Assembly: GCA_963989385.1 (NCBI GenBank)
Contig: OZ022502.1
Location: 54,491,454 to 54,555,453, forward strand
DNA: 64,000 nucleotides
Direction of reading: 5' to 3'
DNA from: Ctena decussata
Taxonomy: Eukaryota; Mollusca; Bivalvia; Lucinida; Lucinidae
This document shows positions 58,001 to 64,000 of this stretch, piece after piece (position 1 is the stretch's first letter; each line of letters begins with the position of its first letter). Below the pieces are notes generated by a model that was not told the DNA's origin, searched no databases, and saw nothing but the letters and a program-made list of their open reading frames with translations. The position numbers and the translations under genes are program-made.

Positions 58001-61000
58001 TCTAATGCAACTAACGTCTTTCTAAAGGCGATGGAAATGTAACGGTCAACTGTCAGATAAAATATTCCGCCGAAAAGCTGATTTCTTTTGATTCAATTAT
58101 AACTGTATTATAACCGCTCAGTTAAAGTCGCGGTAACTAGATTTGTGACGCCAGAGCCTCGCTGTACTCTGTAAACCTCGCGCTAACAAGGTGACCGCCG
58201 CGGAAGTCGTTCAGAATGAAGTTGACAGGTACCGTTAAAGATAAATTTTGTGACTAGGATCAACTGAGCCAATGCCTATGAAGAAATGACTTTGATCGTC
58301 TGTCTTTTTACTATTTTAAAATAACGGAACGTTTCTGAATCTGCTCCAACAACGACATGTTGCAGTAGTGGATTGATGCGTAGTAAAGCCCAACGAGATT
58401 ATAACTTAAAACAAACCTTTAAAGTGCAAATAGAGAAACAAGACATGCCATATCAACCCCATGTTCTAATCAAACAGCTCCATTCAAGGACTTCATATAT
58501 GTACATGTAACAAGAGGGAAGACATTTTGCCAAAAACTTTCCTGCAAATGATATGCAAATTTCATTTCTTCGCCTTATGTTCAGCAGCAGCATATTCACA
58601 ACAACAACATATCTGTATATAGCTAAAGACAACCTAGGTCACATATCAATAGTTCACTGACTAAGCCACAAAATACAAACATAACGCAAATAATATACAC
58701 AATCCTAAGTCCGTAATATAATATTGACCTTAGATTAGCAATATCATACAGCTCTATCCAGATGTGAACCTAGTCACATATCAAAGGCTTTCACTTCGGA
58801 AAGTTGAATGTTTATGCAAAAGAATACAAACTTAACACAATTGCAATGTCTCTAGATGATGCCATCTGACTCTTATTAGAACAGAAGTAAATACAGTCAC
58901 AAAGAAGTTTTGTTTAGGCACTTTGGAAATACCGTATGGGAAAAGGAATAACAACCTAATATATATATATAAAAGTTACTTTCAAATAGAGACAGGCAAA
59001 AAAAGGCCGGACATATCTATCTGTGCCTGGGTTATAGTAAACCATAAGTGCAATCAGAAAGGCAGTGTTAATAGAATACAGGATACCAATGAAACGTTAT
59101 AAATTCTAAAATCCTGTCACTTTGTCATCCGTTTTAGTGAAAAAAACGCATAAATGATGTTTGCTGTACTAAACTAGTTAAGACAAAAGCACAAAAATAC
59201 AAACAAGATACCTGAAACTCTAATATAGGAAGCTACATCTGATGAACATGTATTATATGTCATGTATAATAAAGAAGCAACATAGACATTTATCATCATT
59301 TTATACATAATCAGACATAGCCACATTTCACTGAAACTTCCAACTTTTGCGCACGTACCAGGAAATAAATATTTACAAGAAATTATCTCCCAAGGTAATT
59401 GTGTATGTGTGCAATTACCCAAGACCAAGTTGTTTTTGTTTATGTTGATGTAGTGGGAAAGCTAGGTCTGAGCAAACAGTGTAGAGGAGCAGTTTGATCA
59501 CAGCCTATGCTGTTTGCCATTCCATCGAGATGATTCCATCTGTGTCCTTTGGACATATTACTGCATTGTAAAACCAAACTGTCCAATTTTAAGGAGCATT
59601 ACGGTAATGATTTAGGTGTCCCATTTTTTTCTCAATTTTTATGGTAGTACCGATACATACAATGCATTGACTCACCTCTTCATCTTGATCGATTGCCAAG
59701 TGAACATTTTGTATAAACTCTTCTCCCTTCATTTGCCTCAAGTAAGCACAGTCTTTTGACCAACGAGCATGTTCAATCCATGGATAATCTTCCTCTGTCC
59801 AGTGACGCAGACCTTACAATGTTATAAACAAGGTATAGTTATTACATTTGCTTATATAATTTAAATACGATATATTTTACTGAAGCTGAAACTCACCAGG
59901 GGAATCTTATGTATAACGTACTTATGCGTATTGGTAGTCCGAATAAAGAGTATTTAAAACATACCGTGTCTAGTTCTTGCAGCTAATTCACGATTCACAG
60001 ATATACCTATTTAATTTGTACCACAGGTTTTTAAGTGAAAATTTGGTTTGCATATATCCCAGAATCTAAATAAAAATTATATCAACACACAGCTTAAATG
60101 TTGGTAAAAAAGGCCTGATTTTTTTTATTTTTATTTATTTAACAGTCAAACAATATGTAACAGTGACCCTTTAGAATCAGAAGATTCTAATACAGAATCC
60201 TAAAAGCATATGATTATGCTGATTGAGAAATTGAACAACAGAATAGAATAATCATAAATTTTGCTATATTCAACATCTCCTTAAAACTGAAAAAAGCGTT
60301 CTTACCAATTCCACAGTGGAAACATCTAACACAGTCCCCAAAGCCTTCATGAAACAAAAAGAAAATATAAAGATACAAAGTATTATATATAGCTTGAATA
60401 CTGTTATGCAGCTAATATTTTACTTCAGAATTGGCCTTTTGCTGCTTTGTTCAAAACTGACGACCAGACTGCTTCAACAGAGATTTATTCAACACAAAAG
60501 AAAATTAATTATTTGGTGTGATTGAAAACTGCCACTGTCACAAGTATTGAGTTGATTGTTTTGTTTCTATCAGTATATCATGCAAACATAGCAGGGGTCT
60601 ACATCTAATATTATTACAATTTACCATTATATTATGTCCCAGAGTTTGATGGCAATGTGATAGCAATTATCTTTTTTTTCTTCAGACATTGTCTTCTACA
60701 AAATATTTAACATTTTCCAGCGAAACGTATAATATGTTAACTTGTGATAAATTACTTAACAAAAGTGAAAAGAAAATTACAGATAATTGAGAGGCCACTG
60801 AAATTGATTCAATTGTCAATTAACCTGGGGGGCCAATGGGTTATGACTCTCATCCTTTCAGCGGAAGTAACTACTCCGACATTTTCATTCTTTTCCTCTT
60901 TTCGCAAAGGGCATTTTGGAAAGGGATCCTTTGTCAAAAGAAGCAATCAGGCGGTCACAAAACTGACACCCTTGTAAAATAACAGAAAAAAACGCCGGAT

Positions 61001-63055
61001 TTAATGCCCTTAACTCAATCAAGGGCATGTACTATATTCAATATTAATAGATGACGTCTGACACATGGAAGTCAAAGTACATTGAAATTTGAGAACTGAA
61101 TCAAATTTGGAAAACATGCTGGTACCGCTAGTATTCGCGCACAGTGCATATGGAATTGTCGTATATATTCCTATATTACTGCTTCGGACCATATACATTC
61201 CATTAAGTGCACAGTTAAATCTTAGAAAGGTTCCTTTCTATTCAGAAATATGTTGGCTGGTGATTAATTAAATCACAACATTTTCTAAAGGTCTGTTTGT
61301 TTCATTGTAGCAATAGCTATCATGTTTAATCGCGACACAACTGAGTAATTTTTGTCGTCAACCGTTGTTTACTGATTATCACTATCACAATCAAGCAAGT
61401 ATTATTTATCTGTTGTTTTGCATCGCCTGCGACAGCTGGAATGCTACCTGTGCGCTTCACGAAGCATGAAAAGTACCATAGAAAAATAATTCTAAAGTGC
61501 GCTTTCTTATGTACATGCGCTTAATACGGTGACTACTATGCCCAAGATTCACATGAACCTGTAAGCTCATGTGCCTACACTGGTAAAATTCGAATTTCAT
61601 TGAGCCAAACGATGATTAAAGGTAATTCCTAGCTTCTATTCAGTGGTTCGGTATAAATTAAGGAATATAAGCACATACCTGCATAATAGTAGCCGCATTC
61701 AGCCATAATCTGTGGCGTCTGGGGAATGTTCGTCGGCCATCCTTTAAATGTCTCCAGTCTGACAGACTGAACGGCGTACTGTGGATGTTTTGGCGGCGGA
61801 GTGAAAAATCTGTACTGTGGGCTCTCCGATGTGTTCAAATCAAAGTTGCCATAACTGCCGCTAGTCGTCTCATTTTGTTCTGTTGACGTTCTCTCGTTAG
61901 AGGTAAGCAAATCGTCAAGAGCTTTGAACTTTACTAATTGGCTGCTTTCCAGTTCAGGAACAGGAATGTTGACAGCGTTATTGTTGACTAAAAACTCGCA
62001 GTTTGGTTTGATTTTTTGGTGAACATCTCTTGGACTATCTGTTTCTTTCCATCCTGATTTACGCAGGCCACAGCTATAGCAGACTACCTCATCTCCATCT
62101 GAGGCATAATACATACCAGTACTCGAAAATAATATTCGAAAAGGTTTGTCTTCATTTGGATAATTGCGAAATGTACAGACACGAAGAATCTCAAATTTCA
62201 TTGATTCCTGGGCCCTCACGTGTTCACCACTTGCTATCCGGTTAAGTATGACTTGGGCAGCGCTGTTCACGGTTATACATGTGGAAATATCTGGAACAGG
62301 TAGCTGGTCTGAAGGTAACCATGTGATCTGTCGCAACATGTGACAGTCATCTTCCGCATCATCTTCCTGTTTTGGTTTTACAAGATCGTTGTTAGAAATA
62401 GGTCTACCACGCTGATGAAGATGACTAGCAGACGATACAACATGATCGATATGTAGTCTTTTTACATCCTCTTCGCTTTCTATATAATGATCCGTTTCTT
62501 CAGACACAATCATATAAAAAGGTTTGCCTTTGCAACGGGTTTTCTCTGAGATCTTGTCGCTGACACCAGAGGAACGACCTAACGTATTTGTTAGCATTTC
62601 ACTGCTTCCCATTTCGTCATCTTTTTCCGATTGCCTTGATATAGTTTGATCGTAGTTTTTACGATCACTATCTAGATTGTTAGCTGAATCAATCTGTCCA
62701 GTAGATTCACACAAATAGCCCATGTTACTCAAGCTGGTATCAAGATTAAGTGTACGTTTTATCGTTCTTTTGATATATCCGACCTGTGAACGATTTTCAG
62801 CTTCAATTCTTTCATGTTCATGGGTATCATTTGCATCTGTGCATTCATTCTTGCAAAAAGAGAAATCTTTCAAAACATAAATATCTCCTTCCATAGTATC
62901 AATGCTTGATCTGCCTGAATCAGAGATACTCTCTATTTCATATTCGTCATCAGCATTGAAAGGTCTAGCAGTTTCACTCAATATGAGCTTGTTTTCTTCA
63001 TTTTGGTCAATACCACACTTGGCTATTTCTTGGATTCGTCGCAGTATCAAATATG
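39849..63055 (-). CDS. Inhibitor of apoptosis (BIRC/IAP) protein: 2 BIR + UBA + RING, 7 exons, N-terminus uncertain
   Basis: Exons in coding order: 63055-61679, 60344-60306, 59812-59676, 57877-57838, 53168-53034, 51977-51498, 40075-39849; all GT-AG and in frame, 810 residues from the first visible exon. Order: acidic, probably disordered N-terminal region (~285 residues); BIR1 with ligands C-x2-C-x16-H-x6-C; BIR2 with the same spacing and CFHCGIGLRHW; UBA ([20 protein letters not shown]); a ~150-residue Ser/Gln/Lys linker; RING ([20 protein letters not shown]) ending [10 protein letters not shown] as in other IAPs. Known for the family: BIRs bind caspases or IAP-binding motifs, UBA binds ubiquitin chains, RING is an E3 ubiquitin ligase; cytosolic. 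No CARD is seen between UBA and RING, unlike vertebrate cIAP1/2. The first exon has no ATG at its start; either an upstream exon lies beyond the window or translation begins at the ATG at 62894 (757 residues). No orthologue name is assigned because bivalve IAPs are an expanded family. Confidence 0.93.
40998..41120. repeat. 123-bp palindrome rich in CGGGC/GCCCG
   Basis: Outer arms ACACGGTTGTTTTGA / TCAAAACAACCGTGT. Inner arms CCCTGATCTCAGCCCGAG and AGGACCGAGATCAGG, with a centre near CGAGCCCGAAGGACGAGGGC. Upstream at about 40500-40570 are related phrases (GGCCGAGATCACC, TCTCAGCCCTTGTATCGGCC), so a larger foldback element may span 40470-41120. In the last IAP intron. Confidence 0.75.
41913..41960. 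repeat. 48-bp hairpin
   Basis: CTTCACTGGAGGAGGTTGTT and AACAACCTACCTCCAGCGAAG as arms around a CACCG loop. It precedes a stretch of higher GC content to about 42190, not recognised. Confidence 0.8.
42244..42445 (-). mobile_element. tRNA-headed SINE, copy 3
   Basis: On the - strand: GATAGCTTAGTGGGTTAAGC (box A), GATTTCGATTCCCGC (box B), then CAGCCTTTCATTACCACCTT and GATATGACTGAAATACTGTT, GAAAAGGACGTCAA. Confidence 0.8.
42619..42829 (+). mobile_element. tRNA-headed SINE, copy 4
   Basis: AGCCCCGGTGGCTCAGTGGG (box A), ATGTTCGACCCTGGC (box B), GGTCCCATTGCACACAGCCT, GATATGACTGAAATACTGAT, GAAAAGGACGTAAAACC. The best preserved copy in the window. Confidence 0.85.
42976..43183. mobile_element. Foldback MITE, family GAGCCGCGACACGA, copy 3
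   Basis: Arms AGCCGCGACACGAGAAAACC and ATTTTCTCGTGTCGCGGCTC; inner motifs GTGCGCCCAGCGCACTCAGA and AGACTCTGATCTGAGTC. The intact member of the family in this window. Confidence 0.85.
43430..43598 (+). mobile_element. tRNA-headed SINE, copy 5 (head partly lost)
   Basis: Starts near box B (GCTCGGGTTCGAACCTGACT), then GAGTTCCATTGCACATAACC, TTTCATTATTAC, and the TTGAAAATGATGTAAAATCG tail with CCATCCATCC repeats. Confidence 0.7.
43925..44072. repeat. 148-bp GC-rich palindrome
   Basis: Arms GGATATCGACCTTGTCC ... GTTCATCCAGTGG ... GACCTGCACGTGCG and their complement, centred on CCCGCGCTCCGCGCGG. Overlapping frames on both strands give mirror-image peptides and are artefacts. Confidence 0.88.
44706..45749 (+). 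mobile_element. Hairpin-ended element nested in 41284-46214
   Basis: Starts ACAAGGGCTTCGCAAGCGGC (hairpin GCTT-CGC-AAGC), then ATACGCCCGTTTT. Core of about five units with GAAGGGGGAGCAACCATTCT, CACATTGCTATAAAGTTTCA and CCAAACGGTTA. GGAC tract 45674-45705. Ends with hairpin CCGTTTTTTCAAAACGG and GGGCGTATAAAAAT. Flanking DNA on both sides is the host repeat. Confidence 0.88.
46885..47072 (+). mobile_element. tRNA-headed SINE, copy 6
   Basis: GAAGCCCGGGTAGTTCAGTT, ATTAAGCGCTGGCCTGCTGA, CTAGTTCAAGACCCAC (box B), GGGGTCCCATTGCACAAGCC, TTGACTGAAATACTGTTAAA, AGAACGTAAAGTC. Confidence 0.8.
47139..47872. mobile_element. 734-bp element with 17-bp inverted ends
   Basis: TATACTGTCCAGTTAGG at 47139-47155 and its exact complement at 47856-47872. 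No transposase. Contains two tRNA-like stretches, one on each strand (about 47281-47360 + and 47660-47735 -). A TA or TATA target is likely. Confidence 0.75.
47653..47735 (-). tRNA. tRNA-like sequence (pseudogene or SINE head)
   Basis: On the - strand: TAGTGTAGCGGTATCGTGGC (box A-like), then AGGTTCAAATTCCGG (box B), followed by a T run that could act as a Pol III terminator. Acceptor pairing is poor, so probably not a working tRNA. Confidence 0.35.
47875..50399 (+). mobile_element. Hairpin-ended element, split by a 1150-bp transposon
   Basis: Starts ACAAGAGCATGTGAGCAGTA with hairpin GTGAGC-AGTA-GCTCAC (47885-47900), then GTATACCCCCGG. Core of ~130-bp units (CTTACACGGTACAACTAGTC, TTCCTGAGAAATCTGTGACA, GAAATTTAATTGGAGAGAA). 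Ends TATACTTCGTATA and CCGGGGGTATAAAT. The element at 48601-49750 interrupts it. A clear GGAC tract is lacking. Confidence 0.82.
48601..49750. mobile_element. 1150-bp DNA transposon with inverted ends, no transposase
   Basis: Outer ends TATACACCTTTCCTATA (48601-48617; complement 49734-49750) and a second inverted pair TGTGACGTCATCTATAGGA (48655-48673; complement 49675-49693). The host repeat units are resumed on both sides. TA target likely. The 71-codon frame at 49246-49461 has no recognised similarity. Confidence 0.8.
50460..51090 (+). mobile_element. 3' part of a hairpin-ended element (155-bp units)
   Basis: Three to four close copies of a ~155-bp unit (ACCAAGTTTCATGGCTCTAG, GAGAAAATGACCTAAACGCA, CAGTCAACCGTAAAATGTAG). 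These are followed by a GCCGAC/GCC triplet tract (51015-51042) and the terminal hairpin GTCTCGCCTCTGC-TTC-GCAGGCGAGAC (51062-51088). The 5' end is not identified. Confidence 0.75.
51498..51977 (-). CDS. IAP exon 6 (Ser/Gln-rich linker)
   Basis: 160 codons. It starts [18 protein letters not shown], probably the last helical piece of the UBA region. It continues as a low-complexity stretch rich in Ser, Gln, Asn, Thr and later Lys (for example [37 protein letters not shown]), ending EEKAKG across the splice. No CARD fold is recognisable. Acceptor TTTGTCTGCAG, donor GTATGA. The next intron is 11.4 kb. Confidence 0.88.
51978..53033. other. IAP intron 5, no gene seen
   Basis: Some repeat-like phrases near 52320-52560 (GCAACCATTCCTGCACTCTG, GCTTTATATTTGTACCAAGT) recall the cores of the hairpin-ended elements, but no ends are found. 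Confidence 0.4.
53034..53168 (-). CDS. IAP exon 5 (UBA domain)
   Basis: Encodes [20 protein letters not shown] then [20 protein letters not shown] and RSEG, matching the UBA domain of IAPs (alternating hydrophobics, the E-x-GY loop, C-terminal hydrophobic helix). Acceptor TAAATTTCAG, donor GTAAGC. UBA domains of IAPs bind polyubiquitin. Confidence 0.92.
53549..53760 (-). mobile_element. tRNA-headed SINE, copy 7
   Basis: On the - strand: GAGCCCTGGTAGTTCAGTAG, TTAAGTGCTGGCTGCTGATC, GGCTTCGAGGCCCGC (box B), then CAGCCTTTCATTAACGCCCA and GATGTGACTGAAATACTATT. Confidence 0.82.
53916..55579 (+). mobile_element. Hairpin-ended tandem-repeat element
   Basis: Starts ACTAGACAATCACTAAAGGT with hairpin TCAC-TAAAG-GTGA (53927-53939) and ATGCCCCCGCC (53943-53953). 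Two core types: units with TTTTTCTAAAAATAGCAACT and TGTGACCTTGAC (53990-54740), then units with TATGTTATTCAAGGGGACAT and TTATGCACATGTTCAATGCA (54780-55490). GGAC tract 55500-55530. Hairpin GCCCCTCCCCAC-TTT-GTGGCGGGGGC (55546-55571) then ATAAAAAA. Confidence 0.88.
56092..56680 (+). pseudogene. Broken mariner-family (DD34D) transposase
   Basis: The first frame (56092-56466) contains [21 protein letters not shown], a VMTTV strand, YAILLDQVR and FLQQD. After a stop, a second in-line stretch has LPDLIPSD, a stop, then [22 protein letters not shown], a stop and AKYI. These are the ordered blocks of mariner transposases. The GDE(T/S)W block with the first catalytic Asp appears to be missing, and at least three stops are present, so it cannot make an active enzyme. 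No inverted ends found nearby. Confidence 0.8.
56698..57739 (+). mobile_element. Hairpin-ended element with CCATAGCAACC repeats
   Basis: Starts ACCAGAGGGCCAATGGCCCT (hairpin 56703-56717), then CGCTCACCTGAGCAC. Core units contain GTCAATGGAAACTTTAAGTT, GCCATAGCAACC and TGCAGTGACATTGCAATAAA. GGAC tract 57612-57682. Terminal hairpin AGCTCACCTGTGAGCC-TTC-GGCTCAGGTGAGCT (57702-57734), then AAAAAT. Shares its ends with 28386-31321 but not its core. Confidence 0.9.
57838..57877 (-). CDS. IAP exon 4 (short linker)
   Basis: 40 bp encoding [13 protein letters not shown] between BIR2 and UBA. Acceptor TTTAATTATAG, donor GTAATC; enters in phase 0 and leaves after one base. Assigned because frame and splice sites fit; there is no domain to confirm it. 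Confidence 0.75.
57878..59675. other. IAP intron 3, no gene seen
   Basis: AT-rich. No repeat copies recognised beyond a TATATATATATA run near 58960. Confidence 0.4.
59676..59812 (-). CDS. IAP exon 3 (rest of BIR2)
   Basis: Encodes [20 protein letters not shown] then [12 protein letters not shown], with the His and final Cys zinc ligands of BIR2. The Trp of the H-A-R-W motif and the acidic residues before PW fit a type II BIR able to bind IAP-binding-motif peptides. Acceptor AACATTGTAAG, donor GTGAGT. Confidence 0.94.
60306..60344 (-). CDS. IAP micro-exon (39 bp, zinc knuckle of BIR2)
   Basis: Thirteen residues' worth of sequence ([12 protein letters not shown]) joining ...YYYAG to GLRHW.... 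Acceptor TTTGTTTCATGAAG, donor GTAAGA. It carries the two cysteine zinc ligands of BIR2. The length is a multiple of three and both flanking introns have the same phase, so skipping would keep the frame but destroy the BIR2 zinc site. Confidence 0.92.
60345..61678. other. IAP intron 1, no gene seen
   Basis: AT-rich, without recognisable repeats or frames of note. Confidence 0.4.
61679..63055 (-). CDS. IAP exon 1 of 7 visible (acidic N-terminal region, BIR1, start of BIR2)
   Basis: Reads from a candidate acceptor (CCTTATGTTTAAG) with an in-frame stop just before it, so the exon starts near 63055 or translation starts inside it, first ATG at 62894 ([11 protein letters not shown]). About 285 residues rich in Asp, Glu and Ser with no recognised domain. 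BIR1 follows ([19 protein letters not shown], zinc ligands in [11 protein letters not shown] ... H ... C). At the end BIR2 begins ([10 protein letters not shown] ... ECGYYYAG). The exon ends after one base of a Gly codon at donor GTATGT. In BIR1 the position of the peptide-groove Trp (W323 in human XIAP BIR3) is Ile, so BIR1 resembles the non-IBM-binding type. Confidence 0.9.
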
Positions 63056-63534
63056 CTTAAACATAAGGAATTCGGTTTAAAATTATTCAAAAATCATTAC
63101 ATCATTCGGTCACAATATGAATAAATCTATTCAAAGTTCTAATGGGCACAACTGGCCCGTCAAACACACACTTACAAATGCGTCTGTCTGTGTATAAATG
63201 TTTGCTTGAGTCTCTGTGTGTGAATGTGTAAGCGGAGTTTAGCACTTTGACTCAACAAGTCAGCAGTTCTGGAATACAAGTTTGTTTTAAAGTAATGCCG
63301 ACCACATCTGATATGATACTGGATCGACAATTTTTTTGCAAATCTGAAAACACATGCTGCAGACATGATTCAAACAAAAAACTAGACACATTTGTTCTGT
63401 AGTTCTGCAAAATGGGTACAAAAATAAGAGTTTGTTTAAAAGATTTACTTCTTTCAATAAATGAGAGTCAGATTGGATGTCTGGCCCATATAATTTTCAA
63501 AAATGTAAGAATGAAACATATAAATAAATAATAG
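63056..63534. other. Upstream of the first visible IAP exon
   Basis: No exon, promoter motif or ATG-bearing leader that joins convincingly to 63055. Could be intron or 5' flank. Confidence 0.35.
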
Positions 63535-64000
63535 ACAAGAGGTCCATGATGGACCTAAATCGCTCACCTGAGTAATGATGAAATAACATGGAAGATCATC
63601 TATTTGATGATGGTTCAATTGGAGCAGTTTTGCACTTTCTAATCTATATTCTGACAAAGTTTCATGAAGATTGGATCAAAACTTTGCCCTCTAGAGTGTA
63701 CACAATGTTTTTCTAAGATCTGGCCTGGCGATCTAGTTTTTGATCAGACATCATTCAGTTTCAAACTTGGCCTAAATTTGATGAAGATAAACATTCTGAC
63801 AAAGCCTCATGAAGATTCAATGCAAAATAAAGCCACAATTGTGTAAACAAGGCTTTTCTATGATTTGACCTAGTGACCTAGTTTTTGACCTGACAAGACC
63901 AAGTTTCCAACTTAGCCTAGATTTCATTAAGATAATCATTCTGACAAAGTTTCATGAAGATTGAACCGAAACTGTGCCCTCTGGAGTATCCACAATGTTT
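63535..64000 (+). mobile_element. Hairpin-ended element, 5' part (cut by window edge)
   Basis: ACAAGAGGTCCATGATGGAC (hairpin AGGTCC/GGACCT), CGCTCACCTGAG, then units with CTGACAAAGTTTCATGAAGA, TTGGATCAAAACT and TTTGACCTAGTGACCTAGTT. The same element as 1-337, in opposite orientation, and a relative of 28386-31321. Confidence 0.9.

Noticed and set aside
1520..63055. DHX33 and IAP as a functional immune gene pair
   Set aside because: Both families have links to innate immunity, but convergent placement with 21 kb of repeats between gives no evidence of shared regulation.

Overview
The window is animal nuclear DNA, most likely from a bivalve mollusc. It is AT-rich, with long introns, GT-AG splice sites, two metazoan genes split into small exons, and a dense load of tRNA-derived SINEs, foldback elements and tandem-repeat elements of a kind I associate with clams and other bivalves. 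No species can be named from the sequence alone.

Genes. (1) On the + strand, 1520-17974 holds the last eleven visible exons of DHX33, a DEAH-box RNA helicase. They run from helicase motif V to the stop codon (359 residues); the ATPase half lies before the window. (2) On the - strand, 63055-39849 holds seven exons of an inhibitor-of-apoptosis (BIRC/IAP) gene. It encodes a long acidic N-terminal region, two BIR domains, a UBA domain, a Ser/Gln-rich linker and a C-terminal RING. The true N-terminus may lie beyond the right edge. The two genes converge tail to tail. About 21 kb of repeat-filled DNA (18.2-39.3 kb) separates them, and I find no convincing gene there. All exon junctions given keep the reading frame and use GT-AG sites.

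Mobile DNA. The introns and the intergenic region are a mosaic. They include: a 3.3-kb element with 94-bp inverted ends inside a DHX33 intron; a mariner-type miniature element (34323-35250) and a broken mariner transposase (56092-56680); several MITE-like elements with inverted ends; about seven copies of one tRNA-headed SINE; two other SINEs with clear target-site duplications; and several large perfect or near-perfect palindromes.

The most striking pattern is a set of about fourteen elements with one shared plan. Each begins AC(A/T)AGA or similar, then a small hairpin, then a short G/C-rich motif. A core of degenerate tandem repeats follows, usually then a GGAC microsatellite, and finally a terminal hairpin that restores the complement of the first motif and ends in TAAAAA or similar. 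Cores differ while ends are shared, some elements are nested in others, and no protein is encoded. I treat this as the main candidate for an under-described system. I cannot exclude that some families are already catalogued.

Other points of note: a perfect 12-bp hairpin that begins on the last base of the IAP stop codon; a 39-bp frame-neutral micro-exon carrying two of the four zinc ligands of the second BIR; and near-identical inverted copies of one element at the two ends of the window.
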